Shown here piece after piece: positions 1 to 7,610 of a stretch of 44,352 bases of DNA. Location: positions 1 through 44,352 of the forward strand of contig CALMIL010000096.1 in NCBI GenBank assembly GCA_937864005.1, written 5' to 3'. Made by a program: the position numbers and the translations under genes. The stretch comes from an uncultured Burkholderiales bacterium (GTDB lineage Bacteria; Pseudomonadota; Gammaproteobacteria; Burkholderiales; Burkholderiaceae_C). The notes under the pieces are model-generated. The model saw only the letters and a program-made list of their open reading frames with translations, was not told the DNA's origin and did not search any database. Position 1 is the first letter of the stretch; each line of letters begins with the position of its first letter.

Positions 1-231
1 TCCTGGGCTGCGTCTGAGGAGAACTCTAGGCGCTGCAGGCGTGCCCGGGAGCGATGACTTTGGGCTCAAAAGTGTCGCGACGCCTCGCCATCTCGTTGTA
101 CTTACATCGCAGTGGATCCGAGGGCCGACGCTAGCTGGTACCCACCGAAGTTTGCCTCTGTGACGGCCTCAACTCCATAGCGCAACGCGCGAACGGCAAG
201 TCCGTCCCATTGCTTTCGGCCCCTGCCGATA
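1..231. other. Left flank of the insertion sequence, no supported gene
   Basis: No gene can be supported here. An open frame on the minus strand runs out of the insertion sequence into this flank and stops near 102. Once the element is removed in silico, the same frame meets a TAG codon just beyond the junction, and it has no good start. The segment was continuous with position 1684 onward before the insertion, so it is probably the upstream region of the 1742 gene or the end of something lying outside the window. Confidence 0.5.
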
Positions 232-270
232 TGAACCGCACCGGGATTCGAGGAGGCCTGTTGGCTTGAG
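232..270 (+). repeat. IS3 terminal inverted repeat, orfB-side end
   Basis: It begins TGAACCGCACCGG and pairs with 1642-1680 with about nine mismatches over 39 bases. The base just outside belongs to the ATA duplication. It marks the right end of the element in the sense of transposase transcription. Confidence 0.9.
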
Positions 271-373
271 TCAGACCGGCATGGTCTGACGGTTCTTGGG
301 TTCAGGCATTCTCTCTTCCAGCCCCCCGCAGGGGCCGCCGGAGGCCCCCCGGTTGGAGCCATGTATTCATGGT

Positions 374-1309
374 TCAACCCTCCTGCGGCGCTGGCGACGG
401 AGCAGGCATGCTGGCGACTGCCTCGGCCTGCTCACGCCAGTAGTTTGCCTCGGCTTCGGCCGGCGGGATGTAGCCGATGGGTTCGAGCAGGCGATGGTGG
501 TTGAACCACGAGACCCACTCCAGCGTCGCCAACTCCACCCCCTCGCGCGTCTTCCACGGCCCGCGCCGGTGGATGATCTCGGCCTTGAAGAGGCCGTTGA
601 TCGTCTCGGCCAGCGCGTTGTCGTAGCTGTCGCCGGTTGAGCCCACCGAGGGTTCGATACCGGCCTCGGCCAGGCGTTCGCTGTAGCGGATCGAGACGTA
701 CTGCGAGCCGCGGTCGCTGTGGTGCACCAGATCACCTTCGCGCTCGGCGCGCCGCGCGTACAGCGCCTGCTCCAGCGCATCGAGCACGAAGTCGGTCTGC
801 ATGGAACTGCTGACGCGCCAGCCCACGATGCGCCGCGCGAAGACATCGACGACGAAGGCGACGTACACGAACCCCTGCCAGGTCGAGACGTAGGTGAAGT
901 CCGCCACCCACAGTTGATTCGGCCGCTGGGCCTTGAAGTGCCGATTGACTCGGTCCAGTGGACACGCTGCCTTCGGGTCAGACACTGTCGTGCGTACGCC
1001 CTTGCCGCGGCGCACGCCTTGCAGCCCGAGTCGGCGCATCAGCCGCTCGACCGTACAGCGCGCCACCGTCACGCCTTCGCGCAGCAGTTGCCGCCACACC
1101 TTGTCGGCGCCGTAGACCCGCAGGTTCGCGTCGTACACGCGCTGCACTTGCGGCATCAAGCTCGCATCACGCTGTGCCCGCGCTGGCAGCAGTGCCGGGG
1201 TGCGCTGGCGGGCAGCGTGGCGTCTGTACGCCGACGGGGCAACCTGCAGCGCGCTGCAGATAGGCTCGACCCCAAGGCGAGCACGATGCTCGTCAATGAA
1301 GGCGTTCAC
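374..1309 (-). CDS. IS3-family transposase OrfB (DDE integrase-type catalytic subunit)
   Basis: This is the catalytic half of the transposase, normally made as an OrfAB fusion that cuts and joins the element ends. From the GTG at 1309 it would be 311 residues. It has an HTH_21-like N-terminal part with a VEPIC motif, then the rve catalytic core with D137 (ADFTY), D199 (HSDRGSQY) and E235 ([11 protein letters not shown]). The D-E spacing of 35 residues is the one expected for IS3. It lies in the -1 frame relative to orfA. The orfA stop and the orfB GTG overlap as GTGA, next to an AAGAAG run. The fusion may arise by -1 slippage there, but the site is not the textbook A6G string, so re-initiation is also possible. 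The frame stays open further upstream (to 1543), so the exact start is uncertain. Confidence 0.88.
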   Translation of the reverse strand: MNAFIDEHRARLGVEPICSALQVAPSAYRRHAARQRTPALLPARAQRDASLMPQVQRVYDANLRVYGADKVWRQLLREGVTVARCTVERLMRRLGLQGVRRGKGVRTTVSDPKAACPLDRVNRHFKAQRPNQLWVADFTYVSTWQGFVYVAFVVDVFARRIVGWRVSSSMQTDFVLDALEQALYARRAEREGDLVHHSDRGSQYVSIRYSERLAEAGIEPSVGSTGDSYDNALAETINGLFKAEIIHRRGPWKTREGVELATLEWVSWFNHHRLLEPIGYIPPAEAEANYWREQAEAVASMPAPSPAPQEG

Positions 1310-1629
1310 TTCTTGTGATGGCGGTCGAGCTCCGCCTGGGCGAAATAGGCGCTTGCCAGCTTCAGAATCTCGTTGGTCCGGCGCAGCTCGCGCACCTCGC
1401 GTTCGAGTTCCTTGATGCGCTGCTGCTCGGTCGTCGTCGGGCCTGGCCGTACGCCGCTGTCGCGCTCGCCCTGGCGCACCCACTTGCGCAGGGTCTCGCC
1501 CGTGCAGCCGATCTTGCCGGCGATCGACTCGATCGCCGCCCACTGCGACGGGTACTGGTCCTTCGCGTCGAACACCATGCGCACCGCGCGCTCGATCACC
1601 TCGGGGGAAAACTTCGGGGACTTCCGCAT
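1306..1629 (-). CDS. IS3-family transposase OrfA (DNA-binding subunit)
   Basis: A 107-residue protein with an N-terminal helix-turn-helix of the HTH_8/InsE type: a basic start, then a segment around [15 protein letters not shown] leucine-zipper-like coiled coil follows at about residues 63-92 ([19 protein letters not shown]). This is the standard OrfA layout, in which the HTH recognises the inverted repeats and the zipper dimerises. The start lies 12 bases inside the 39-base end repeat at 1642-1680, so the promoter must sit in the terminal sequence. The stop overlaps the proposed orfB start by 2 bases (TGA at 1306-1308, GTG at 1307-1309). Nothing is truncated. Confidence 0.9.
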   Translation of the reverse strand: MRKSPKFSPEVIERAVRMVFDAKDQYPSQWAAIESIAGKIGCTGETLRKWVRQGERDSGVRPGPTTTEQQRIKELEREVRELRRTNEILKLASAYFAQAELDRHHKK

Positions 1630-1641
1630 CTTGGCTCCATT

Positions 1642-1680
1642 CTCAATCGAAGGAGCCTCCTCAAAAGCCGGGGCGGTTCA
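1642..1680 (-). repeat. IS3 terminal inverted repeat, orfA-side end
   Basis: Read on the minus strand it begins TGAACCGCCCCGG and is the partner of 232-270. ATA directly outside (1681-1683) repeats the ATA at 229-231. Confidence 0.9.
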
Positions 1681-1741
1681 ATATGGACCTAAAGTTGCTG
1701 CCCGGTCTCACTCATTGAGGACCGAGCCCCATGTACGGTGA

Positions 1742-3103
1742 ATGGATATGCACGACATCAAGCAAGTTCGCTTTGAAGCGTTGGCCGCTTACTGCCGACA
1801 GCCAGGCGCCCTATTGGCAGCCGAAGAGGTCCGGTGGTTGCAGGCGCACGACGAGGCGATTCTGATCGTCGTCATTCGGGACATCATCGACGGTGACTAC
1901 TCAGCGATGCTGCTTGCACGTGATCTGAAGGAGCGGTACCGCTGGGTCGAAATGACCAAGTTCTTCGGCACGGTTGACGAGGCCGTCGCCGCTGCTCCTG
2001 AGGTGGTTGAGCGGATCTACGCTGACTTCGGCAAGCAGCGGTCACAGGGGGACGAGAAGGGGAAGCCGATCGACTTCTTCAGCCCGGTCGTACCAGCCAA
2101 CAAGCTCAATCGCGACTTCGCGGTGATCAGTTCTCTTGAGGGCTACTCGCCCGCAGTCGAGTTGATGAAACCCATGATGCGGTGGTACGAGGACGCCGAC
2201 GGGAACTTCGTTGAGCAGTTTCAAACCACCGGCTTCGACGCGCGCTTGTGGGAACTCTATCTATTTGCCGTGCTCGTCGAAGCCGGCTACATCTTCGACA
2301 AGTCCATGGCGATGCCGGACTTCTGTGCACGAAGCGCGCTTGGCGAACTGTTTGTCGAGGCTACGACCGTCAACCCCAGTCGCAACGCCTCAGGTGAACT
2401 TGTGCCGCCACCACCACAGGACACGAAGGAGCAGATTGATGCCTTTCAGAAGCAGTACATGCCCATCAGGTACGCAGGTCCACTGACCGCAAAGCTTGGC
2501 AAGAAGTACTGGGAGCGCGAGCACGTGAAGGGTCGTCCTCTCTTGCTTGCGATCCAAGACTTCCACGCCCCAATGTCGATGCTTTCAAGCCGAACGGCGC
2601 TCCCGATCTACTTGTACGGACGCGTGTGGGACTGGGAAAAGCTTGCGGACGGCAAGCTTGTGATCACGCCCAAGCAAGTCGAGCAGCATGTTTGGGGCGC
2701 CAAGTCAGTTGCATCTGGCTTCTTCAACTTGCCTGGCAGCGAGAACATCAGCGCTGTGGTTGCCAACGCGAGTGCGACGATTTCCAAGTTCAATCGGATG
2801 GGTGTGCTCGCGGGCTTTGGGTCGAAGAGGGTACGTCTGGTACGCAAAGGCACGGCCGCAAATCCAGACCCGAACTCTGAACTGCCCGAGGTGTTCGTCC
2901 ACGATGTGAACGCACCCGACTACAGCGAGACCTGGATAGAGGGGATGGACGTGTTCCACAACCCGAACGCCGCCGTCCCGCTCCACCCCGCAGCACTACC
3001 GGGTGCCGCGCACCACTGGCTGCGCGGAGATGGACAACTGGAGTCGAGGGTGCCGCGTTGGCAGCCGTTCGCTTCCACAACGCAGATCTTCGTGCCGGAG
3101 TAA
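1742..3103 (+). CDS. Unrecognised 453-residue protein with PD-(D/E)XK-nuclease-like motif spacing
   Basis: I cannot name this family with certainty. It resembles proteins carried in databases under uninformative names that share a block like NFxxFxxxF-WELY-PDF-VEAT. Residues 1-100 are acidic and helical. The block starts near N123 and contains WELY (E171), MPDF (P192-D193) and FVEATT (E206). A helix glutamate, then PD about 22 residues on, then ExT in a beta strand resembles the PD-(D/E)XK nuclease core, with threonine in place of the usual lysine. There is no signal peptide or membrane segment. Codon use is visibly less G/C-biased at third positions than in the chromosomal genes to the right, which suggests transfer. 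It lies between an intact IS3 element and the 3' end of tRNA-Asn. The ribosome-binding site is weak (GGTGA), and the ATG two codons later is an alternative start. A nuclease or defence role is inference only. Confidence 0.75.
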   Translation: MDMHDIKQVRFEALAAYCRQPGALLAAEEVRWLQAHDEAILIVVIRDIIDGDYSAMLLARDLKERYRWVEMTKFFGTVDEAVAAAPEVVERIYADFGKQRSQGDEKGKPIDFFSPVVPANKLNRDFAVISSLEGYSPAVELMKPMMRWYEDADGNFVEQFQTTGFDARLWELYLFAVLVEAGYIFDKSMAMPDFCARSALGELFVEATTVNPSRNASGELVPPPPQDTKEQIDAFQKQYMPIRYAGPLTAKLGKKYWEREHVKGRPLLLAIQDFHAPMSMLSSRTALPIYLYGRVWDWEKLADGKLVITPKQVEQHVWGAKSVASGFFNLPGSENISAVVANASATISKFNRMGVLAGFGSKRVRLVRKGTAANPDPNSELPEVFVHDVNAPDYSETWIEGMDVFHNPNAAVPLHPAALPGAAHHWLRGDGQLESRVPRWQPFASTTQIFVPE

Positions 3104-3381
3104 AAGTGGCGGCGGTCCGATTCGGTTCGCGCAGTGGTGTCTATGCGGTCCCTGCGAGGCAGGCCCGTGTGGCGCTCGATGTTCGGGCCTGTGCGACAGG
3201 TGCATCGCACGCGATGGTTGCGCTCCGAAGGCACTCGCACGGTCTCTCTACGAGACCCCCAGTCGGGTGAGTTGAGGCCTTGGGCACTGCAGCGCCGCTG
3301 CAACGATCGCGGTGACAACACTGCAGGAGGCGCATCGGCCCCAAAACTGGCACCAGACTGGCACCAGCCAAGCCCAGAAAG
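3104..3381 (+). other. Gap beside tRNA-Asn, possible decayed integrase 3' end
   Basis: No complete gene is seen. A plus-strand frame is open from about 3134 to 3403 and ends in a Cys-Asn-Asp, Lys-Leu-Ala-Pro-Asp-Trp-His-Gln type tail. It contains two direct copies of ACTGGCACCAG (3346-3356 and 3357-3367). Tails of this kind just before a tRNA recall the 3' ends of tyrosine integrases that target tRNA genes, but no catalytic R-H-R-Y residues are present. It could be a remnant or chance. Confidence 0.3.
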
Positions 3382-3412
3382 CAAAAAAGTCAGCAGGCGC
3401 TAACCTGCTGAC
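3382..3412 (-). terminator. Intrinsic terminator of the tRNA-Asn gene
   Basis: On the minus strand a perfect 9-bp stem (GTCAGCAGG / CCTGCTGAC, 3389-3412) with a 6-base loop is followed by six T residues (3383-3388). It begins 12 bases past the tRNA 3' end, as expected for a monocistronic tRNA transcript. Confidence 0.88.
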
Positions 3413-3424
3413 CCTTGCATTTCT

Positions 3425-3500
3425 TGGCTCCCCGACCTGGGCTCGAACCAGGGACCTACGGATTAACAGTCCGGCGCTCTACCGACTGAGCTATCGAGGA
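3425..3500 (-). tRNA. tRNA-Asn (anticodon GUU)
   Basis: A 76-base gene that folds as a standard cloverleaf. The acceptor stem TCCTCGA pairs with TCGGGGA (one G-U pair), followed by discriminator G and an encoded CCA. The D arm has AGCTCAGTCGGTAGAGC. The anticodon loop CTGTTAA reads GUU, for asparagine. The T arm contains GGTTCGAGCC. A TATAAT box lies 10 bases upstream, and an intrinsic terminator follows. The 3' end faces the IS3 element and the atypical 1742 gene, the usual side for genomic-island integration. Confidence 0.97.
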
Positions 3501-3510
3501 ATAGCCGCGC

Positions 3511-3516
3511 ATTATA
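3511..3516 (-). promoter_or_regulatory. -10 box of the tRNA-Asn promoter
   Basis: A perfect TATAAT on the minus strand ends 10 bases before the tRNA 5' end, placing the transcription start near 3504. No good -35 hexamer is seen at 17 bases; the GC-rich stretch next to the -10 could be a stringent-control discriminator region. Confidence 0.65.
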
Positions 3517-3566
3517 GCCAAGCGCGGCGCGCTTTTTGCGGCGCGCGTTCGCCATGCGTTCGGGTT

Positions 3567-5741
3567 CTACCAGTTGATCTGCAGCGACACCCGCGCGGTG
3601 CGGCCGGGCAGGGGGAAAAGGTAGACGTGGGCGAACTGGTAGGGGGACTCCTTCCACGCCTGCTTGTCGAACAGGTTGTCGATGCCGGCGCGCCAGGTGA
3701 GGGTGGTTGCGCCGGCAGTGCGTTGCACCCATTGCGCGGTGAGGCCGGCGACGGCGTAGCCAGGGATGGTCGTCTCCTCGTCGTCGGGGAGCACGCTGCG
3801 GTCGCCGACGGCGGATAGCGTCGCGCCGAGGGTCAGGCCGGGCAGCTGCGGAACGCTGTAGCCGGCCTGCATCCTGAAGCTCAAAGCGGGGACGTTGACC
3901 GGCCGCAGGCCGTTGACGCTCGCGTCCCGGCTGCCCTGGCGGCGTGCGTGCAGCCATTGCAGGCCGGCGCCGAGCGACCACGCACCGCTGCGCCACGTGG
4001 CGCCGGCTTCGACGCCGGTGTGGCGTGCGCTGCCATCGGCCTGACGGGTGCAAGTGTCCTGCGCGTCGCAGCTGCCGAAGTCGGCCCACACCGGGCGGTC
4101 GATGTCGAAGACGGCGATCGTCCACGTGAACTGCCCGGTCGCGCCTTTGAGACCGATCTCGAACTGCTGGCTCATCAGCGCGGGCAGCGGCTGGCCGGCG
4201 TTGGTGTAGATGTCGAGGTTGGGCGCGACGTCGGATTCGGCGCCGCGGCCCCAGCTCGCGTAGAGCATCTGCGCCGGCGCGAACTCGTAGCTCGCGGCGA
4301 TCCACGGCGAGGTGAGCGACTGGCGGTAGTCGGTGCCCTGCATGCCGTCGGTGCTGACCGCCTCGCGCTCGAGCGACGTGTAGCGCAGACCGAGCCAGAA
4401 CCGCAGCCGCTCGCCGAACTGCATCGCGTCGTGCACGAAGAGTTCGGTGCTGCGCTCGTCGCGGTTCGTGTTCTCGTAGTTCAGCGTCGGGTCGGGCGGC
4501 AGAACCACGCTGCCGTCGATATTGCCGACGCCGACCCAGTTGTACGCATTGCGCTGGAAGCGGCTCTTGAAGCGCGTCGCGAGGACGCCGAAGCCGAGTG
4601 TGTGCTGCACGTTGCCGGTGGCGACGCTGCCGTTGACGGCGAGTTCGGCGGCGCTGCTGTCGCGCCGCTCGTCGTCGCTGCGGTAGTCGTACATGTCGAA
4701 GCTGCCGTCGCTGCAGAAGCGGTCGTAGTTGCCTTCGGCGCTGCAGCCGAACGGGAACGCGGTGCGGTCGTCGGTACGCAGTTGCTGGCCCATCAGGCGC
4801 GCGCTCCAGCGCCAGTCGGCGGCGATCGCCTGCGTATAGCGGATCGAGCCCGTATTCGCGCCGAAGACGACCGGCTCCGACCACGGCTGATTGTTCAGGT
4901 TGATCGACGGGTCGGTCGGCGGCGGGATGCGGTTGCCGAGCATGCTGAAGCCGGGCACGCTCGGCTGGCTCTGGCGGCTGCTTTCGAACTCGGCTTCGAG
5001 CAGGCTGCCGGGCGCGATGCGCCAGTCGCCCGCCGCGGCAACGAGCCAGCGGTTGCCGTTGGCATCCTCGATGTCGGGGTGCAGCGTCTCGACCGCCGCA
5101 TTGACGCGCAGGCCGACGGCGCCCGTCTCGCCGAAGCGCCGCGAGAGGTCGACCGATGCGAGCACCGACGACTCGGACTGCCACTGCAGGAAGGCGCTAT
5201 TCAGCGGCGCGTCGAGCGGGCGCTTGACGGTGTAGTTGACGAGCCCGCCCGGCGAGCTGACGCCGGCCTGCATGCCGCTGATGCCCTTGAGCACCTCGAC
5301 GTTGGCCTTGTTGTCGAGCGGGATCGGCGTTTCGGCGTTGATCGGCAGGCCGTCGCGGCGGTAGTTGAAGCGGTTGTCGATGACGAAGCCGCGCAGCGTC
5401 AGCGTGTCCCAGTAGCCGGCGGCGTTGTACGAGTCGCCGATCGCGGCGTCGAGCTGGATGAGGCCGCGTACCGACTGGATGCCCTGATCGCGCAGCGTCT
5501 CTGCATCGTAGACACTCGCCTGCAGCGGCGTTTGCGACAGCGGCAGATCGCCCCAGCCGCTGACCGAGACGGCGGGCGATTTGCGGCCGCTGATCGTCAC
5601 CGCCGGCAGCTGGGTCGATTCGGTGGACGCGTCGGCGGTCTGGGCCGAGGCGAGGGTCGGGGCGCCCGCACCGAGCATCAGTGCGGCAGCCGCCGTGCGT
5701 CGCAGGGCGGCGCGGCGGCATGAAAGGGCGGGCAACGGCAT
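3567..5741 (-). CDS. TonB-dependent outer-membrane receptor under TPP-riboswitch control (putative thiamin or precursor uptake)
   Basis: A 724-residue precursor with a signal peptide of about 33 residues ending ASAQ, then LPAVTISG, which resembles a TonB box region. The plug domain covers about residues 55-170 (DSYNAAGYWDTLTLRGF, DGLPINAE, VEVLKGISGM, PGGLVNYTVKRP). A 22-strand-type barrel follows, with the family's C-terminal TRxSLQINW ending in tryptophan. Sequence features (FhuA/FecA-like plug, VKRP) would suggest siderophore transport. However, the 5' leader carries a clear TPP riboswitch (5808-5886), so the substrate is more likely thiamin, thiamin phosphate or a precursor. TPP-regulated outer-membrane receptors have been proposed before in comparative work on THI elements. 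The ATG at 5741 has AGGA 7 bases upstream. It is transcribed alone: the next minus-strand gene upstream ends at 5962. Confidence 0.9.
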   Translation of the reverse strand: MPLPALSCRRAALRRTAAAALMLGAGAPTLASAQTADASTESTQLPAVTISGRKSPAVSVSGWGDLPLSQTPLQASVYDAETLRDQGIQSVRGLIQLDAAIGDSYNAAGYWDTLTLRGFVIDNRFNYRRDGLPINAETPIPLDNKANVEVLKGISGMQAGVSSPGGLVNYTVKRPLDAPLNSAFLQWQSESSVLASVDLSRRFGETGAVGLRVNAAVETLHPDIEDANGNRWLVAAAGDWRIAPGSLLEAEFESSRQSQPSVPGFSMLGNRIPPPTDPSINLNNQPWSEPVVFGANTGSIRYTQAIAADWRWSARLMGQQLRTDDRTAFPFGCSAEGNYDRFCSDGSFDMYDYRSDDERRDSSAAELAVNGSVATGNVQHTLGFGVLATRFKSRFQRNAYNWVGVGNIDGSVVLPPDPTLNYENTNRDERSTELFVHDAMQFGERLRFWLGLRYTSLEREAVSTDGMQGTDYRQSLTSPWIAASYEFAPAQMLYASWGRGAESDVAPNLDIYTNAGQPLPALMSQQFEIGLKGATGQFTWTIAVFDIDRPVWADFGSCDAQDTCTRQADGSARHTGVEAGATWRSGAWSLGAGLQWLHARRQGSRDASVNGLRPVNVPALSFRMQAGYSVPQLPGLTLGATLSAVGDRSVLPDDEETTIPGYAVAGLTAQWVQRTAGATTLTWRAGIDNLFDKQAWKESPYQFAHVYLFPLPGRTARVSLQINW

Positions 5742-5807
5742 CGTGCTTCCTACTGCGGCGGCAGGTCGGCGAACACGTGGCCGGTGCGACCGGCAACTGG
5801 TGCATGC

Positions 5808-5886
5808 TTCCCTGCGCGAGGATTACCTCAATCAGGTTCAAAGGGACTTTCTCAGTCGATCCGCGGTGGCGGATCAACACCCCTAG
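5808..5886 (-). promoter_or_regulatory. TPP (thi-box) riboswitch
   Basis: On the minus strand the sequence carries the conserved THI-element strings in order: AGGGGTG, CTGAGA, CCTTTGAACCTGAT, GGTAATCC and GCGCAGGGAA. The aptamer ends 66 bases before the receptor's ATG. A short hairpin GCCGGT-GCG-ACCGGC (5780-5794) lies between aptamer and ribosome-binding site and could be part of the expression platform. No U-tract terminator is obvious, so control at translation initiation is more likely. High TPP should repress the receptor. Confidence 0.95.
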
Positions 5887-5961
5887 CGAGAGCGGCGCGC
5901 ATGGCGCCGCGGACGAATTATCTCTCAGCGTGCGCGCCGTCCGGCGGCGCGGCGATTGTGC

Positions 5962-7107
5962 TCAATCAAAGTCCGGCGTCTCGACGCCGAGCACCTTGTG
6001 CAGCTTCGGGCTCGTCGTCGTGTACTGCAGCATCACGCGCTTGTCCGGGAAGATGTAGGGCGAGGCGCCGAACGCGGCGAGCGCTGCCTCGTGAAAGCCG
6101 GACAGGATCAGCTTTTTCTTGCCCGGGTAGGTATTCACGTCGCCGACCGCGAAGATGCCGGGGACGCTCGTCTCGAAGGTCGCCGTATTGACCGCGACCT
6201 GCTTGCGCTCGAGGGCGAGACCCCATTGCGCGATCGGGCCGAGCTTGGGCGTGAGGCCGAAGAAGACGAGCAGCACGTCCAGCGGCACGACCCGCGTCAC
6301 GCCGTCGCTGGCGGTCACCTTCAAGCCGGTGAGCTTGCCGGCTGCCTCGTCGAAGCCGCTCGCCTGGCCGACCATGAACTGCATCTCGTAGGCGCTGCAC
6401 AGCTCGCGCATCCGCGCGACCGACGCCGGTGCGGCGCGAAAGCCGTCGCGCCGATGCACGAGGATCACGCTTTGCGGCCGGTTCGGGCTTTCGCCCTTGA
6501 TCGCGCCGACGAAATTGAGCGTCCAGTCGAGCGCCGAATCGCCGCCGCCGAGGATGACGAGATCCTTGCCGGCAAAGAGCGCCGGGTTCGTCACCCGATA
6601 GAAGAGCTGCGAGCCGAGATATTTGTCGATGCCCTCGACGCGCAGCGGGCGCGGCTGGAACGATCCCGCGCCGCCGGCGATGAAGATCGTCTTCGCGAGG
6701 AAGCGCGTTCCCTTCGCCGTCGCGACGTGAAAGCGGCCGTCGGCCTGGCGCTCGACCTCGCAGACCTCCTGCCCGAAATGAAACGTCGCGCCGAACGGGT
6801 CGATCTGGCGCAGCAGGTTCTCGGTCAGTTCGCGGCCGGTGCAGACCGGCACGGCGGGGATATCGTAGATCGGCTTGTCGGGATAGAGCTCGACGCATTG
6901 CCCGCCCGCATAGCCCAGCGAATCGACGACGTGCGCCTTGACCTCCAGCAGCCCGAGCTCGAAGACCTGGAACAGGCCGACCGGGCCGGCGCCGATGATC
7001 AGCGCGTCGGTTTCGATGCGGCCGTGTGAATCGCCGCCGCCGGTTCGCGCGTGGCCGGGCGATGCGGTTGCGGCGCGCGACGGCGCGAGAGCCAATTCAT
7101 CTTCCAT
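5962..7107 (-). CDS. Ferredoxin-NADP(+) reductase, thioredoxin-reductase-like type
   Basis: A 381-residue flavoprotein. The FAD site is at about residues 33-50 ([13 protein letters not shown]), followed by GGQC (as in YumC-type FNRs) and the NAD(P) site around [15 protein letters not shown] second FAD motif is [16 protein letters not shown]. This architecture, without the CxxC of thioredoxin reductase, is typical of bacterial FNR2-type enzymes that pass electrons between NADPH and ferredoxin. The start ATG at 7107 lies 2 bases after the ferredoxin stop, so translation is coupled and the two proteins are natural partners. A longer open frame upstream runs through the ferredoxin gene in another frame and is rejected. 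Neighbouring cysI/cysH suggest one use could be electron supply to sulfite reductase; that is inference. Confidence 0.9.
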   Translation of the reverse strand: MEDELALAPSRAATASPGHARTGGGDSHGRIETDALIIGAGPVGLFQVFELGLLEVKAHVVDSLGYAGGQCVELYPDKPIYDIPAVPVCTGRELTENLLRQIDPFGATFHFGQEVCEVERQADGRFHVATAKGTRFLAKTIFIAGGAGSFQPRPLRVEGIDKYLGSQLFYRVTNPALFAGKDLVILGGGDSALDWTLNFVGAIKGESPNRPQSVILVHRRDGFRAAPASVARMRELCSAYEMQFMVGQASGFDEAAGKLTGLKVTASDGVTRVVPLDVLLVFFGLTPKLGPIAQWGLALERKQVAVNTATFETSVPGIFAVGDVNTYPGKKKLILSGFHEAALAAFGASPYIFPDKRVMLQYTTTSPKLHKVLGVETPDFD

Positions 7108-7109
7108 CG

Positions 7110-7433
7110 TCAGCGCTCGAGTTGCGGCAGCTTGCCGCTGCGGTCCTTCCAGTCGTCGGCATCCGGCAGCGACCCCTTGCTCTTCGAGATGGTCGGCCAT
7201 TTGGGCGCCAGTTCGGCGTTCAGCGCGATCATGTGCTGCTGGTCGCCCGGCACGTCCTCTTCCGGGACGATCGCCGCGACCGGGCACTCCGGGATGCAGA
7301 CCGCACAGTCGATGCACTCATCGGGCTCGATGGTGAGGAAATTGGGCCCCTCGCGGAAGGCATCGACGGGGCAGACGTCGACGCAGTCGGTGTACTTGCA
7401 GCGGATGCACGATTCGAGAACGACGTGGGTCAT
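7110..7433 (-). CDS. fdxA: Ferredoxin FdxA, 3Fe-4S/4Fe-4S type
   Basis: A 107-residue soluble ferredoxin. Cysteines at 9, 12, 17 and 21 ([16 protein letters not shown]) and 40, 43, 46 and 50 ([13 protein letters not shown]) match the seven-iron FdxA family, as does the C-terminal extension with WPTI. It carries low-potential electrons, here most likely to or from the reductase encoded 2 bases downstream. The ATG at 7433 is chosen because the conserved start MTHVVLESC begins there; upstream codons read into a palindrome (7457-7473) and are not conserved in type. The 177 bases up to the end of cysH could hold its promoter; I see no clear hexamers. Confidence 0.93.
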   Translation of the reverse strand: MTHVVLESCIRCKYTDCVDVCPVDAFREGPNFLTIEPDECIDCAVCIPECPVAAIVPEEDVPGDQQHMIALNAELAPKWPTISKSKGSLPDADDWKDRSGKLPQLER

Positions 7434-7610
7434 GGGTTGTGGCCGCGGCGCGCTTCGCATGCCCAGGGCATGCGCCGATCGCGACCCGCCGCGCGTTGAT
7501 GCGTTGATGCCGATTTTAGGGTCTCGGGGTTTGCACCTAGGGGCCAAGGGTGTCGATCGAATGGGGTCTCTCGGCGTCGAACAGCAGCCCCGTTGCCCGA
7601 GGGCGCGCGG

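Larger units (their letters stand above)
232..1680 (-). mobile_element. Complete IS3-family insertion sequence (1449 bp)
   Basis: Both ends are visible. The outer 39 bases at 232-270 and the inverted 39 bases at 1642-1680 agree at about 30 positions, and each starts TGAACCGC from the outside. The element is flanked by a 3-bp direct repeat, ATA at 229-231 and ATA at 1681-1683, which is the usual IS3-family target duplication. Inside are two overlapping minus-strand genes, orfA and orfB, with an intact DDE catalytic triad. Hairpins lie between orfB and the left end (270-290, 331-348, 351-379) and could insulate the element from outside transcription. Both genes are open and the ends match, so the copy looks capable of movement and fairly recent. 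The subgroup (IS3 or IS51 type) is my guess from the OrfA N-terminus. Confidence 0.93.

Noticed and set aside
1703..1724. Imperfect inverted repeat upstream of the island gene, considered as an integron attC site or operator
   Set aside because: It lacks the conserved GTTRRRY/RYYYAAC core sequences of attC, and the stem has bulges; it is left unassigned.
3312..3818. Plus-strand frame reading through the tRNA-Asn gene
   Set aside because: It crosses the complement of a complete tRNA and runs into the antisense of the receptor gene; at most its first part reflects an old integrase end.
5742..5961. Cobalamin riboswitch or Fur box as the receptor's regulator
   Set aside because: The leader contains the ordered TPP-aptamer strings and lacks the B12-box and a Fur-like AT-rich palindrome.
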